Counted from the first letter of the stretch, positions 45,617 through 55,080 are shown. The stretch: DNA of 64,000 bases from an uncultured Lachnospiraceae bacterium (GCA_900554415.1 USGU01000008.1:1-64000); one strand, 5' to 3'. Notes: a model not told the origin generated them from the sequence alone. Program-made: numbers and translations.

Positions 45617-45646
45617 AGAGACAGGATAAAGTTTCCTGTCTCTTTT
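45617..45646 (+). terminator. Terminator of the ispH-rpsA operon
   Basis: AGAGACAGGA and TCCTGTCTCT form a perfect stem with a seven-base loop, followed by TTT. Confidence 0.88.
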
Positions 45647-45774
45647 CATATAAAATAATTTTACGTATAACAATTTTGTCAAGAAAATAACTTTTAAAAA
45701 ATAAAAATTTGACTGGATTTGTGTATAGTTTTTTAGTATATTAAAGTGAGAACGTGAAAAAGGAAGGTGAGAAG

Positions 45775-47094
45775 ATGGTTAAATTTACATTTAAGGGCGG
45801 TGTGCATCCAGATGATGGGAAGAGCCTTTCTAAGAACAAAGAAATTACGGAGCTGTTACCAAAAGGGGATCTTGTTTATCCACTTTCGCAGCATATTGGC
45901 GCACCGGCTAAACCAATTGTAGGGCGAGGGGACCGTGTCCTGCGTGGACAGAAAATTGCAGAAGCAGGTGGATTTGTATCTGCACCTATTTATGCTTCTG
46001 TATCCGGAAAAGTAAAAGCAATTGAAGCCCGTCTTACTCCAACAGGAGGTAAAGTAGAATCCATTGTCATTGAAAATGACCAGCTTTATGAAGAGGTGGA
46101 ATATCCAGAGGCAAAGCCTTGGGAAGAATTAACGAAAGAAGAAATCTTAAATATTATTGCGGAAGCCGGTATTGTAGGAATGGGTGGAGCCGGATTTCCT
46201 ACAAGGGTGAAATTATCACCGAAGGAACCGGATAAGATTGATTATGTAATCGCAAACTGCGCAGAATGTGAACCATATATTACCACGGACTATCGCAGAA
46301 TGATAGAAAGTCCGGAAGACCTGGTAAATGGAATGGCTGTGATTTTGAAACTGTTTGATAATGCAACTGGTATTTTCGCAATAGAAGATAATAAGATGGA
46401 TTGCGTAGAGAAAATAGAGGCACTGATTAAAGACCAGCCTCGTATGCAGGTAAAGGTTCTTCAGACAAAATATCCACAAGGTTCCGAGAGACAGTTGATT
46501 TATGCAGCAACCAAAAGAGCAATTCATTCTGCAATGCTTCCAGCAGATGCAGGATGTGTTGTGGATAACGTAGAGACGATGATACATATTTATCAGGCAG
46601 TCGTGAAAGGACGTCCATCCATGGAAAGCCTTGTAACGGTAAGTGGTGATGGCATTGCATCAGCAGCGAATTTTAAAGTGTATTTCGGCACCAATCAGCG
46701 TGAACTCGTAGAAGCGGCTGGCGGACTTGTAGAAGGAACAGAAAAGGTGATTTCCGGCGGACCAATGATGGGATTTGCCATGTATTCACTCGATGTTCCG
46801 GTAACTAAAACCACATCAGCAATTGTCTGTCTTAAGAAAGATGCAGTTTCTGCTATGGAACCGACTCCTTGCATTAACTGTGGAAGATGTGTGGAAGTTT
46901 GCCCGAGCAGACTGATTCCATCACGCCTTGCCAGAATTTCCGAACGCGGAGATGAAGAAGGATTTATAAAAATGAATGGTCTGGAATGTATGGAATGCGG
47001 TTCCTGCAGCTATGTATGTCCGGCTAAGAGACAGTTAAAGCAGGCAATCGGAAGTATGAGAAAAACAGCACTGGCAAACAGACGTAAAAAATAG
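45775..47094 (+). CDS. rnfC: Rnf complex subunit RnfC
   Basis: A 439-residue cytoplasmic subunit that carries NADH/FMN sites and two [4Fe-4S] clusters. GGVHPDDGKSLSKN is the family start; the NADH region has GIVGMGGAGFPTRVK (about 130); the clusters are in CINCGRCVEVCP (about 363) and CMECGSCSYVCP (about 402). The AGGAAGG site defines ATG 45775. First of six rnf genes (C, D, G, E, A, B), the usual clostridial order. No clear promoter is seen in the 190-base gap beyond AT-rich sequence. Confidence 0.96.
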   Translation: MVKFTFKGGVHPDDGKSLSKNKEITELLPKGDLVYPLSQHIGAPAKPIVGRGDRVLRGQKIAEAGGFVSAPIYASVSGKVKAIEARLTPTGGKVESIVIENDQLYEEVEYPEAKPWEELTKEEILNIIAEAGIVGMGGAGFPTRVKLSPKEPDKIDYVIANCAECEPYITTDYRRMIESPEDLVNGMAVILKLFDNATGIFAIEDNKMDCVEKIEALIKDQPRMQVKVLQTKYPQGSERQLIYAATKRAIHSAMLPADAGCVVDNVETMIHIYQAVVKGRPSMESLVTVSGDGIASAANFKVYFGTNQRELVEAAGGLVEGTEKVISGGPMMGFAMYSLDVPVTKTTSAIVCLKKDAVSAMEPTPCINCGRCVEVCPSRLIPSRLARISERGDEEGFIKMNGLECMECGSCSYVCPAKRQLKQAIGSMRKTALANRRKK

Positions 47095-47122
47095 AAAGAA
47101 ACAGAGAAAGAGGTGAACCTAC

Positions 47123-48094
47123 GTGGGTGAACAATTAAAGATTTCATCATCTCCACATATCCGTTCCAAAGCTACAACCAGCAATATTATGATGTGGGTT
47201 GTTATTGCACTTTTACCGGCAACAGCTTTTGGAATTTATAATTTCAGAGATACTAATGCGTGGCTTCTTGTACTGGTTACAGTTGCTACTTCAGTTCTTA
47301 CAGAATACATTTATGAAAAACTTATGCACAAAAAGATAACCATTCAGGATTTCAGTGCAGTGGTAACCGGCTTATTGCTTGCATTAAACCTGCCACCGAC
47401 AGCACCACTCTGGATGGGAGCACTCGGAAGTATTTTTGCTATTCTGATCGTGAAACAGTTATTTGGCGGTCTGGGACAGAATTTCATGAATCCGGCTCTT
47501 GGTGCAAGATGCTTTTTGCTGATTTCCTTTACTGGAAGAATGACGAATTTTGTATATGATGGTATTTCAGGTGCAACACCACTTGCGATTATCCGTTCCA
47601 ATGTACAGAGTGGAAATGCATTATTATCCGGTGTGAATACCATGGATATGCTGATTGGAAATATTGGTGGAACCATTGGAGAAACATCCGTACTTGCAAT
47701 TATGGCAGGGGCAATGCTTCTGATCGGACTTGGAATTATTGATTTGAAGATTCCTGGAAGTTATCTGGCTACATTTGCTATCTTTATTGGTATCTGTGGT
47801 GGATTTGTAAACGGCATTGGATTTTTTAATTCAAATTATATTGTTGCTGAACTTTGTGGTGGTGGAATTATGCTTGGAGCATGGTTTATGGCAACGGATT
47901 ATGTGACTGCACCAATTACCAAGACCGGGCAGATTGTATACGGCATAGTGCTTGGTATTTTAACGGGAATCTTCCGTCTCTTCGGAGGTTCTGCAGAAGG
48001 GGTATCTTATGCGATTATTATTGGAAACCTTCTTGTGCCTCTGATTGAAAGAGTGACTCTTCCGAAACCTTTCGGGAAAGGAGGAGAAAAATAA
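47123..48094 (+). CDS. rnfD: Rnf complex subunit RnfD
   Basis: A 323-residue membrane subunit with about ten helices and a covalently bound FMN. The flavinylation site is in DGISGATPLAIIR (threonine near residue 156). The NPALGARCF segment (about 127) is also conserved. GTG start with AAAGAGGTGA. It overlaps rnfG by one base (TAATG), consistent with coupled translation. ApbE, encoded downstream, should attach the FMN. Confidence 0.95.
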   Translation: MGEQLKISSSPHIRSKATTSNIMMWVVIALLPATAFGIYNFRDTNAWLLVLVTVATSVLTEYIYEKLMHKKITIQDFSAVVTGLLLALNLPPTAPLWMGALGSIFAILIVKQLFGGLGQNFMNPALGARCFLLISFTGRMTNFVYDGISGATPLAIIRSNVQSGNALLSGVNTMDMLIGNIGGTIGETSVLAIMAGAMLLIGLGIIDLKIPGSYLATFAIFIGICGGFVNGIGFFNSNYIVAELCGGGIMLGAWFMATDYVTAPITKTGQIVYGIVLGILTGIFRLFGGSAEGVSYAIIIGNLLVPLIERVTLPKPFGKGGEK

Positions 48095-48660
48095 TGAATA
48101 AAATTTTGAAAAATACATTGATTCTTACTGCAATTACAGTAATTGCAGGAACTGCACTTGGTTTGGTGTATGAGATTACAAAAGAACCGATTGCACAGGC
48201 AAAAGAGAAAGAAACGCAGGAAGCTTGTCTGCAGGTTTTTCCAGACGCAGATGCATTTGAAGTGGCAGATGTGAAGCTTACAGAAGGAATTGATCAGGTT
48301 TATACAGTAAAAAAAGCTGGAGCGGATGCTGGTTACGTTATTACAACAACCAGCAAAGAAGGCTATGGCGGAAATATCCAGATTTCCGTGGGAATCACTT
48401 CTGATGGAACGGTAAATGGTATTTCGATATTATCCATCAGTGAGACAGCCGGACTTGGAATGAATGCAAAGAAACCGGAATTTTATAATCAGTATGCAGG
48501 AAAACAGACCAATCATTTTTATGTATCTAAAGATGGCGGTGACGGAGAACCGATTGATGCATTAAGTGGTGCTACCATTACTTCGCGTGCAGTAACAGGA
48601 GCTGTTAATAATGCGCTTGATTTTTATTACCATGAGTTAGGAGGTTCTGGAAATGAATAA
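48094..48660 (+). CDS. rnfG: Rnf complex subunit RnfG
   Basis: A 188-residue subunit with one N-terminal membrane helix (about 5-27) and an outer FMN-binding domain. The flavinylation motif DALSGATITSRAV (threonine near residue 158) and GYGGNIQISVGI are visible. It overlaps rnfE by eight bases. RnfG relays electrons with RnfD inside the ion-pumping part of the complex. Confidence 0.95.
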   Translation: MNKILKNTLILTAITVIAGTALGLVYEITKEPIAQAKEKETQEACLQVFPDADAFEVADVKLTEGIDQVYTVKKAGADAGYVITTTSKEGYGGNIQISVGITSDGTVNGISILSISETAGLGMNAKKPEFYNQYAGKQTNHFYVSKDGGDGEPIDALSGATITSRAVTGAVNNALDFYYHELGGSGNE

Positions 48661-49351
48661 GTATATGGAACGATTATACAATGGAATCATCAAAGAGAAT
48701 CCTACTTTTGTTATGATGCTTGGAATGTGTCCGACTCTTGCAGTTACCACATCGGCTACCAATGGAATTGGTATGGGACTTTCTACAACAGTAGTTTTGA
48801 TTTTGTCAAATATGTTGATTTCCATGCTGAGAAAGGTTATACCTGATTCGGTCAGAATGCCTGCATTTATCGTAGTAGTGGCATCCTTTGTAACGATTGT
48901 GCAGTTTTTGTTAGAAGGATATATCCCAAGTCTGTATTCAGCGCTTGGAATTTATATTCCTCTGATTGTTGTAAACTGTATTATCCTTGGACGTGCGGAA
49001 AGCTATGCGTCTAAAAATCCGGTTTTATTATCTATTTGTGATGGAGTTGGTATGGGACTTGGATTTACATTTGGATTAACCTGTATCGGAATTGTACGTG
49101 AATTAATTGGTGCCGGAACCGTTTTTGGTATTCAGGTTATGCCGGCATCCTATGAGCCGATTACTATTTTCATTCTTGCACCTGGTGCGTTCCTTGTTCT
49201 TGCTTTTCTGGTTGCTGCAAGAAATAAAATCATGCGGAATCTGGAAAAGAAGGGAAAAGAAGTTCCGAAGGCACAGGGATGTGCAGAAGGCGGTTGTGCT
49301 TCCTGCAGTGGATGTGATAAGAAGATTTTCCCTACGGGACAGGAAGAATAG
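48653..49351 (+). CDS. rnfE: Rnf complex subunit RnfE with cysteine-rich C-terminal tail
   Basis: A 232-residue membrane protein with six helices (NPTFVMMLGMCPTLAVT near the N terminus, typical of RnfE/NqrD). RnfE and RnfA together hold a membrane [2Fe-2S] cluster, and the cysteines in MLGMCPTLA and VNCIILG fit this. After the last helix it has an additional tail with a cysteine cluster, GCAEGGCASCSGCDKK (about 208-223), not needed for the core fold and possibly a metal-binding site. Confidence 0.94.
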   Translation: MNKYMERLYNGIIKENPTFVMMLGMCPTLAVTTSATNGIGMGLSTTVVLILSNMLISMLRKVIPDSVRMPAFIVVVASFVTIVQFLLEGYIPSLYSALGIYIPLIVVNCIILGRAESYASKNPVLLSICDGVGMGLGFTFGLTCIGIVRELIGAGTVFGIQVMPASYEPITIFILAPGAFLVLAFLVAARNKIMRNLEKKGKEVPKAQGCAEGGCASCSGCDKKIFPTGQEE

Positions 49352-49363
49352 GAGGAGCATGAG

Positions 49364-49939
49364 ATGAAAGAATTATTAATTATTGCAGTGAGTTCTGCAC
49401 TTGTAAATAACGTTGTACTCAGTCAGTTCCTCGGAATCTGTCCGTTTATCGGAGTATCAAAAAAGATTGATACAGCGGCGGGCATGGGTGGAGCTGTTGT
49501 GTTTGTTATTACTATAGCATCATTTTGTACGAGTCTGATTTACAAATTTATACTGGTGCCTGCTGGCTTTGAATATTTGCAGACCATAGTATTTATTCTG
49601 GTAATCGCTGCTTTGGTACAGTTTGTAGAAATGTTTTTGAAAAAGGCTATGCCGCCGCTTTATGAGGCACTTGGTGTATATCTGCCGCTTATTACAACAA
49701 ACTGTGCAGTGCTTGGTGTGGCACTTACCAATGTACAGAAAGAATATGGGATTCTTTCCAGTGTGGTAAATGGACTTGCTACGGCAGTAGGTTTCACAAT
49801 TGCCATTACGATTATGGCCGGTATTCGTGAAAAAATCGAGTACAATGATATCCCAGAAGCTTTTCAGGGAACGCCAATTGTATTGCTTACGGCAGCACTG
49901 ATGTCAATTGCATTTTTTGGATTTTCAGGAGTGATTTAA
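49364..49939 (+). CDS. rnfA: Rnf complex subunit RnfA
   Basis: A 191-residue membrane subunit with six helices, inverted in topology relative to RnfE. Hallmarks are VNNVVLSQFLGICPFIGVS (about 13-31) and TTNCAVLGVAL (about 108), which carry the cluster cysteines. GGAGGAGCATGAG provides the ribosome site. It begins 12 bases behind rnfE. Confidence 0.96.
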   Translation: MKELLIIAVSSALVNNVVLSQFLGICPFIGVSKKIDTAAGMGGAVVFVITIASFCTSLIYKFILVPAGFEYLQTIVFILVIAALVQFVEMFLKKAMPPLYEALGVYLPLITTNCAVLGVALTNVQKEYGILSSVVNGLATAVGFTIAITIMAGIREKIEYNDIPEAFQGTPIVLLTAALMSIAFFGFSGVI

Positions 49940-49954
49940 GAGGAGGAACAAATC

Positions 49955-50746
49955 ATGAGTATAACAGGTGTACTGATAGCCGCACTGATTGTTGGTGGAA
50001 CGGGTCTGTTTATCGGCGTCTTCCTCGGTGTGGCAGGAAAGAAATTTGCTATTGAAGTTGATGAAAAGGAAGCGCAGATATTGGAAGCACTTCCGGGAAA
50101 TAACTGTGGTGGCTGTGGTTATGCAGGTTGTGCAGCTCTTGCAGCAGCAATTGCCAAGGGGGAAGCACCGGCAAACCAGTGTCCTGTAGGTGGAGCTGCG
50201 GTTGCACAGGCAATAGCAGGTATTCTTGGAGAAGAAGCCGGTGAAAGCGTGCACAAAGTTGCATTTGTAAAATGCGCAGGAACTTGTGACAAAGCAAAAC
50301 AGGCATATGAATATACAGGAATTGAGGATTGTGTTATTGCTTCTAATATGCAGAATGGCGGTCCAAAAGGATGTTCCTATGGTTGTATGGGCTTTGGAAG
50401 CTGCGTGAAAGCATGTCCGTTTGATGCGATTCATGTGGTAGATGGAATTGCGGTAGTGGATAAAGAAGCGTGTAAAGCTTGTGGAAAATGTATCGCAGTA
50501 TGTCCGAAGCATTTGATTGAGTTAGTGCCATATGAACAGAAACATTTGGTTCAGTGTAATTCACAGGACAAAGGAAAAGATGTAATGAGCGTATGTTCCG
50601 GTGGATGTATTGGCTGCAAAATGTGCGAAAAACTTTGTGGTGTTGCTGCAGTGAAAGTAGAAAATAATATTGCGCATATTGATTATGACAAGTGTGTTGA
50701 CTGCGGAAGATGTGCAGAAAAATGTCCAAAGAAAATTATCTGTTAA
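49955..50746 (+). CDS. rnfB: Rnf complex subunit RnfB (ferredoxin-type)
   Basis: A 263-residue subunit that accepts electrons from reduced ferredoxin. It has an N-terminal membrane helix (about 5-27), an Fe-S domain NNCGGCGYAGCAALA (about 49-63) and four ferredoxin-like CxxC motifs: CSYGCMGFGSCVKACP, CKACGKCIAVCP, CIGCKMCEKLCG and CVDCGRCAEKCP. The clostridial Rnf is known to couple ferredoxin oxidation and NAD+ reduction to ion export. It is the last rnf gene, and a DUF2752 gene follows within eight bases. Confidence 0.96.
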   Translation: MSITGVLIAALIVGGTGLFIGVFLGVAGKKFAIEVDEKEAQILEALPGNNCGGCGYAGCAALAAAIAKGEAPANQCPVGGAAVAQAIAGILGEEAGESVHKVAFVKCAGTCDKAKQAYEYTGIEDCVIASNMQNGGPKGCSYGCMGFGSCVKACPFDAIHVVDGIAVVDKEACKACGKCIAVCPKHLIELVPYEQKHLVQCNSQDKGKDVMSVCSGGCIGCKMCEKLCGVAAVKVENNIAHIDYDKCVDCGRCAEKCPKKIIC

Positions 50747-50753
50747 TATTAGA

Positions 50754-51215
50754 ATGACTGAAAAAGCAATAAAAAGAATGAAAGAAGTAGTCAGGCTTCT
50801 GGTAAAAGACATTAGGAACTATCATATTGGCTTCATTTTGATTGGGATATATTTTCTGGTTATGAGAAAATGGTTTTACAGTTCCTGTCCCAGTGTTGTG
50901 CTGACTGGATTTCCCTGTCCCGGCTGTGGGATGACACGGGCAATGATACTTATTTTGAAGGGAAGATTTGCCGGTGCATGGAGGCTTCATCCATTTTCCT
51001 ATGTATGGTTAATTTACGGTGTTGTGTTCTTAAGCAGACGATATATCTTTCAAAAAGAATGCAGAAGTATACTGAAATATTTACTGATAATAGTAGTTGG
51101 AATGGTTTTGTTTTATTTTTATCGTATGATTCACTTTTTCCCATATGAAGCGCCTATGACGTACTATTATGGAAGTGTACTTTATCGTGGAATGAAGTTA
51201 CTTAAATTGAGATAA
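50754..51215 (+). CDS. DUF2752 membrane protein
   Basis: A 153-residue protein with three or four membrane helices and the family motif GFPCPGCGMTRA (about residue 55), a cysteine pair at the membrane edge. Function is unknown; proteins of this family often lie near metabolic membrane complexes. It begins eight bases after rnfB, but no good ribosome site precedes ATG 50754, and ATG 50778 is another option. It ends just before a bidirectional terminator. Confidence 0.78.
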   Translation: MTEKAIKRMKEVVRLLVKDIRNYHIGFILIGIYFLVMRKWFYSSCPSVVLTGFPCPGCGMTRAMILILKGRFAGAWRLHPFSYVWLIYGVVFLSRRYIFQKECRSILKYLLIIVVGMVLFYFYRMIHFFPYEAPMTYYYGSVLYRGMKLLKLR

Positions 51216-51225
51216 TTGACAAAAG

Positions 51226-51249
51226 AAAAAGGTCCGGAAGGACCTTTTT
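51226..51249. terminator. Bidirectional terminator between rnf operon and apbE
   Basis: AAAAAGGTCC and GGACCTTTTT form a perfect stem around GGAA, with As before and Ts after it. It can stop both the rnf transcript (+) and the apbE transcript (-). Confidence 0.9.
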
Positions 51250-51320
51250 CTGGTTTTAGAGATTTGATTGATTTTTTATTTTAGGTGGCAGGCATATAAC
51301 AAAAGGTTCAGCGCACCTAT

Positions 51321-52316
51321 TTAGTGCTGCGGAAAATTATCAGAATACAGAAGTTCGTATTGGTCAGTGATAAATACAGCCTCAGCATAATCAAGAGAAT
51401 TAATAAGCTTCATCCCTTCTTCAGCACCAAGAGCAAAGCAGGTGGTACTTAAGGCATCTGCATCTGCAGAAGAATCAGCAAGGATGGAAACACCAAACAA
51501 ATGATTCTGGTAAGGATATCCGGTATTGGGATTCAAAATGTGGTGATAAATTGTGCCGTCAACTTTAAAATAGCGTTGGTAAACTCCGGATGAAACGACA
51601 GACTGGTTCTTAACTTCCACATAAGTCACAGCCTCGCCAGAAGAAGAAAAAGGCTTCTGTATTCCAATTCGGAAAGCCGTTCCATCTGGTTTGCCGCCTA
51701 AACCAAGAATGTTTCCACCTAAGTCAATCAGAGCATGTTCTACATGATAATCTTCGAGAATAGATTTCAGTTTGTCCGCAATATAACCTTTGGCAATTCC
51801 GCCTAAATCAATTTCTGTTTGTGAATCTAAAAGCTGAACGGTATTCCCTGCTATATGGATATTTTGATAACCAACATGAGATAAAGCTTCTGTAATATTG
51901 GTGGTATCAGGAAGAATACCGGAATTATTTTGAAAATCCCATAAATCACTTAATGGGGCAAGAGTAATATCAAAGGCTCCATCAGAAAGCTCACAATATT
52001 TAAGTGCCAGATTCAGTAAAGCGATGGTTTCATCAGAAAGCTCAGTTGGAGCGCCGTTTGCATGGTTTAAACGGTAAATGTCACTGCCTTCCACGGTACG
52101 GCTAAGCAGATTTTCATAGGTTTTACATGCAGTTTTGCATGCTTCAAGTGCTTCGGCAGCATTCGTATCATAGACACGAATCTGAATAATTGTATCGAAA
52201 AGAGTGTCCTGGTAGGTCAGAGGATTTGTGGATGAAGAAGCACAACCAGTTAAAAAGAAGAATATGCAGATCAAAAATCCCAACACTGTAGGTTTATTAA
52301 GTAAAGTTCGTTTCAT
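51321..52316 (-). CDS. apbE: FAD:protein FMN transferase ApbE (lipoprotein)
   Basis: A 331-residue lipoprotein that transfers FMN from FAD to a threonine of target proteins. The signal peptide ends in a lipobox FLTGC (cysteine 25). Enzyme motifs: IDLGGIAKGYIADKL (about 173), HHILNPNTGYPY (about 260) and the magnesium site SSADADALSTTCFALG (about 278). Its expected targets, RnfD and RnfG, are encoded convergently next to it. AGGAGA lies six bases before the ATG on the minus strand. Confidence 0.93.
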   Translation of the reverse strand: MKRTLLNKPTVLGFLICIFFFLTGCASSSTNPLTYQDTLFDTIIQIRVYDTNAAEALEACKTACKTYENLLSRTVEGSDIYRLNHANGAPTELSDETIALLNLALKYCELSDGAFDITLAPLSDLWDFQNNSGILPDTTNITEALSHVGYQNIHIAGNTVQLLDSQTEIDLGGIAKGYIADKLKSILEDYHVEHALIDLGGNILGLGGKPDGTAFRIGIQKPFSSSGEAVTYVEVKNQSVVSSGVYQRYFKVDGTIYHHILNPNTGYPYQNHLFGVSILADSSADADALSTTCFALGAEEGMKLINSLDYAEAVFITDQYELLYSDNFPQH

Positions 52317-52346
52317 AAGATCTCCTGAATCATAAAAGATGTGTCT

Positions 52347-52375
52347 ATTATAAAAAATGAAGAACAGAAAATCAA
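52347..52375 (-). promoter_or_regulatory. Promoter of apbE (minus strand)
   Basis: On the minus strand TTGATT (52375-52370), a 17-base spacer and TATAAT (52352-52347), about 30 bases before the start codon. It is divergent from and close to the promoter of the NusG-II gene. Confidence 0.7.
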
Positions 52376-52387
52376 TCGAACATTTGG

Positions 52388-52416
52388 TTGTATTTGTAAA
52401 ACTGTTGTGTTAGAAT
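52388..52416 (+). promoter_or_regulatory. Promoter of the NusG-II / Gx / ruvAB genes
   Basis: TTGTAT (52388-52393), a 17-base spacer and TAGAAT (52411-52416) with an extended TG (TGTTAGAAT), 21 bases before the GTG start. It is back to back with the apbE promoter, so the two may be co-regulated. Confidence 0.6.
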
Positions 52417-52436
52417 AACGAAAGGAAGGTGAGAAT

Positions 52437-52808
52437 GTGAAACGCGGAATCAGAAAGAGTGATGTCATTCTTATAATCGGTATTTTAATTTGTGCAGCTG
52501 TATTTTATTTTTTTCAGTCCAATAGAGAAACAGAGGCAGATGCACAGCTTGTGGTGAAAGTAAAGGGAGAAGTGATAAAGACCTGTTCTCTGGAAGAAAA
52601 TCAGGATTTCTGGCTTCCGGATAAGACAAATCAGGTATCGGTACACGATGGTAAGGTATCTATGAAGGAAGCAGACTGTCCGGACCAGATTTGCGTGAAT
52701 CATGTTCCTATATATCGAAATCATGAAAGTATCATTTGTCTGCCAAATCAGGTTGTACTTGAAATTGTAAATGGAGAAGAATCCGGGTTAGATGCAGTGA
52801 CGAATTAG
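52437..52808 (+). CDS. NusG domain II-containing membrane-anchored protein
   Basis: A 123-residue protein with one N-terminal helix (about 9-27) and an outer NusG-II (KOW-less beta-barrel) domain with the conserved cysteines of CPDQICVNH and IICLPN. The family is found beside Gx transporter, apbE and rnf genes, suggesting a role in redox or flavin handling outside the membrane; the function is unproven. GTG start after AAAGGAAGG. Confidence 0.8.
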   Translation: MKRGIRKSDVILIIGILICAAVFYFFQSNRETEADAQLVVKVKGEVIKTCSLEENQDFWLPDKTNQVSVHDGKVSMKEADCPDQICVNHVPIYRNHESIICLPNQVVLEIVNGEESGLDAVTN

Positions 52809-52818
52809 GAGGCTTGTT

Positions 52819-53352
52819 GTGGGAAAAAGAACAGCGTATTTTGGCGTGCTTGCGGCACTTGCTATTATTTTTGGCTATATAGAGGCAATATTTCCATTTC
52901 ATATCGGGATTCAGGGTGTGAAGCTTGGTATTGCGAATCTTGTTATTGTGATTGTGCTGTACAAGATGGGAAATCAGGCAGCATTTGCCGTATCTATTGT
53001 CCGCATTGTTGTCTCTGGATTTTTATTTTCCAATGCATTTAGTATTTTATATAGCATAGCAGGAAGCATCCTTAGTCTGGTTGTGATGATTATACTGAAA
53101 AAGAAAGGCTGGTTCAGTGTTTACGGAGTCAGTGTAGCAGGTGGAGTGATGCACAATATAGGGCAGCTTCTTATGGCTGCGTTAGTGACGCAGACGGTCA
53201 GTATTTTTTATTATGTACCAGTACTGTTGGTAGCAGGAATGGTTGCTGGACTGGTAATAGGAATATTGTCCGGTGAAATGTTAAAGCGTCTTGAGACTGT
53301 GGATATGTCATTAAAACCAAACGATGGAATACATAAAGGAGAAAAAAGATGA
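52819..53352 (+). CDS. Gx transporter family protein
   Basis: A 177-residue membrane protein with about five helices, glycine-rich (GIQGVKLGIANLV, SIAGSILSLV, GVMHNIGQL), of the Gx transporter family (PF07456, once named heptaprenyl diphosphate synthase component I). It resembles ECF-type substrate-capture proteins and may import a quinone, flavin or other vitamin-like compound. It begins with GTG 10 bases after the NusG-II gene and overlaps ruvA by four bases. Confidence 0.8.
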   Translation: MGKRTAYFGVLAALAIIFGYIEAIFPFHIGIQGVKLGIANLVIVIVLYKMGNQAAFAVSIVRIVVSGFLFSNAFSILYSIAGSILSLVVMIILKKKGWFSVYGVSVAGGVMHNIGQLLMAALVTQTVSIFYYVPVLLVAGMVAGLVIGILSGEMLKRLETVDMSLKPNDGIHKGEKR

Positions 53353-53954
53353 TTGCATTTGTCAAGGGAAGTCTGGCTGAAGTGGAATTAGACCGGGTTA
53401 TTATTGATGTGGGAGGAGTCGGATATAATGTGTTTGTATCCTCTTATACGATAAGCAGATTACCACTGGAAGGAAATGAGGTAAAATTATATACGTATTT
53501 GAATGTGAAAGAAGATTTGATGCAGTTATATGGATTTTTATCGAAAGATGAACTGCGGATATTTAAACTCTTAATCGGTGTAAATGGTATTGGACCAAAA
53601 GGAGGACTTGGTATTTTATCTTATCTGACTCCGGATGATTTGCGGTTTGCAGTAATGTCAAACGATGTGAAAGCAATTTCAGCGGCGCCGGGAATTGGCA
53701 AAAAGACGGCTGAAAAGCTGATCCTGGAACTGAAAGACAAGCTGGGGTCTATAGAGCTGGAAGAAGTGACAACTTCAGAATCTGTAACAGGGAATGTTTC
53801 CTTTTCCAGGGAAATCCAGACAGAGGCAGTTCAGGCATTGGTGACATTGGGGTATGGAAGTACTGAGGCATTACGGGCAGTTACCAATGTGATGACGGAG
53901 CAGGAAGAATCAGTGGAAGAGATTCTGAAAAAGGCATTAAAATTTATGATATAG
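53349..53954 (+). CDS. ruvA: Holliday junction DNA helicase subunit RuvA
   Basis: A 201-residue DNA junction-binding protein. N-terminal OB domain (1-64), two HhH motifs (LLIGVNGIGPKGGLGIL and SAAPGIGKKTAEKLIL, about 72-125) and C-terminal UBA-like domain that contacts RuvB (about 155-200). Its ATG overlaps the previous stop (ATGA), so it is translated with the Gx gene. It works with RuvB encoded next. Confidence 0.95.
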   Translation: MIAFVKGSLAEVELDRVIIDVGGVGYNVFVSSYTISRLPLEGNEVKLYTYLNVKEDLMQLYGFLSKDELRIFKLLIGVNGIGPKGGLGILSYLTPDDLRFAVMSNDVKAISAAPGIGKKTAEKLILELKDKLGSIELEEVTTSESVTGNVSFSREIQTEAVQALVTLGYGSTEALRAVTNVMTEQEESVEEILKKALKFMI

Positions 53955-54036
53955 TGAGCGTTAGCGGGAAGCACCTAAGGTGTGAATCATGCTATAAGGA
54001 ATGAAAGGTATACAGGATTGGTAAAAGAGGAAAACT

Positions 54037-55041
54037 ATGGCAAAAAGGATTATTACAACAGAAAATTTAGAAGAAGATATTAAGATAGAGAATAATCTGC
54101 GCCCTCAGATGCTGGATGATTATATTGGACAGAAGAAGGCAAAAGAGACATTGAAGATTTATATTGAAGCGGCGAAATCCCGTGGTGAGGCATTGGATCA
54201 TGTCCTTTTTTACGGACCGCCGGGACTTGGTAAAACTACACTCGCCGGGATTATTGCGAATGAGATGGGAGTTCACATGAAGATTACCTCAGGACCTGCG
54301 ATTGAGAAGCCGGGAGAGATGGCTGCAATTCTCAATAATCTTCAGGAAGGGGATGTCTTATTTCTAGATGAGATTCACAGGCTGAACCGACAGGTTGAGG
54401 AAGTGCTATATCCGGCCATGGAAGATTATGCCATCGATATTATGATTGGAAAAGGAGCATCAGCCCGTTCTATTCGTCTAGATTTACCAAAGTTTACTCT
54501 GGTTGGGGCTACTACGAGAGCCGGGATGCTGACAGCTCCGCTTCGTGACCGTTTTGGGGTTGTCAATAAGCTGGAATTTTATACGGAGGAAGAACTAAAG
54601 ACGATTATTTTGCGCTCTGCAAAAGTACTGGATGTGGAGATCGACGATCAGGGAGCTTTGGAAATGGCAAAGCGTTCCAGGGGAACACCGAGACTTGCAA
54701 ACCGTCTGCTGAAAAGAGTACGGGATTTTGCACAGGTAAAATATAATGGTGTCATTACTGCCCAGGTAGCTTCTTACGCGCTTGATTTATTAGATGTAGA
54801 CCGCTGTGGACTGGACCACGTAGATCGCAACCTGTTACTTACCATAATTGAAAAATTCGGTGGAGGACCGGTGGGGCTGGATACGCTTGCGGCTGCCATC
54901 GGAGAAGATGCAGGAACAATTGAGGATGTATATGAACCGTTTCTGATTAAAAACGGATTTATTCAGAGAACACCAAGAGGAAGAATAGCAACAGAGGCAG
55001 CATATCAGCATCTTGGAATAGAAAATCTCACTCAATCCTGA
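54037..55041 (+). CDS. ruvB: Holliday junction DNA helicase motor RuvB
   Basis: A 334-residue AAA+ ATPase that drives branch migration with RuvA. Walker [10 protein letters not shown] (about 61), Walker [12 protein letters not shown] (about 108), sensor region [19 protein letters not shown] (about 152), arginine finger in [19 protein letters not shown], and the winged-helix end with IQRTPRGR. The 82-base gap after ruvA holds no obvious promoter. Confidence 0.97.
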   Translation: MAKRIITTENLEEDIKIENNLRPQMLDDYIGQKKAKETLKIYIEAAKSRGEALDHVLFYGPPGLGKTTLAGIIANEMGVHMKITSGPAIEKPGEMAAILNNLQEGDVLFLDEIHRLNRQVEEVLYPAMEDYAIDIMIGKGASARSIRLDLPKFTLVGATTRAGMLTAPLRDRFGVVNKLEFYTEEELKTIILRSAKVLDVEIDDQGALEMAKRSRGTPRLANRLLKRVRDFAQVKYNGVITAQVASYALDLLDVDRCGLDHVDRNLLLTIIEKFGGGPVGLDTLAAAIGEDAGTIEDVYEPFLIKNGFIQRTPRGRIATEAAYQHLGIENLTQS

Positions 55042-55080
55042 CAAAAACTGGCGAAAACCAATGAAAATACAGAAAAATAG

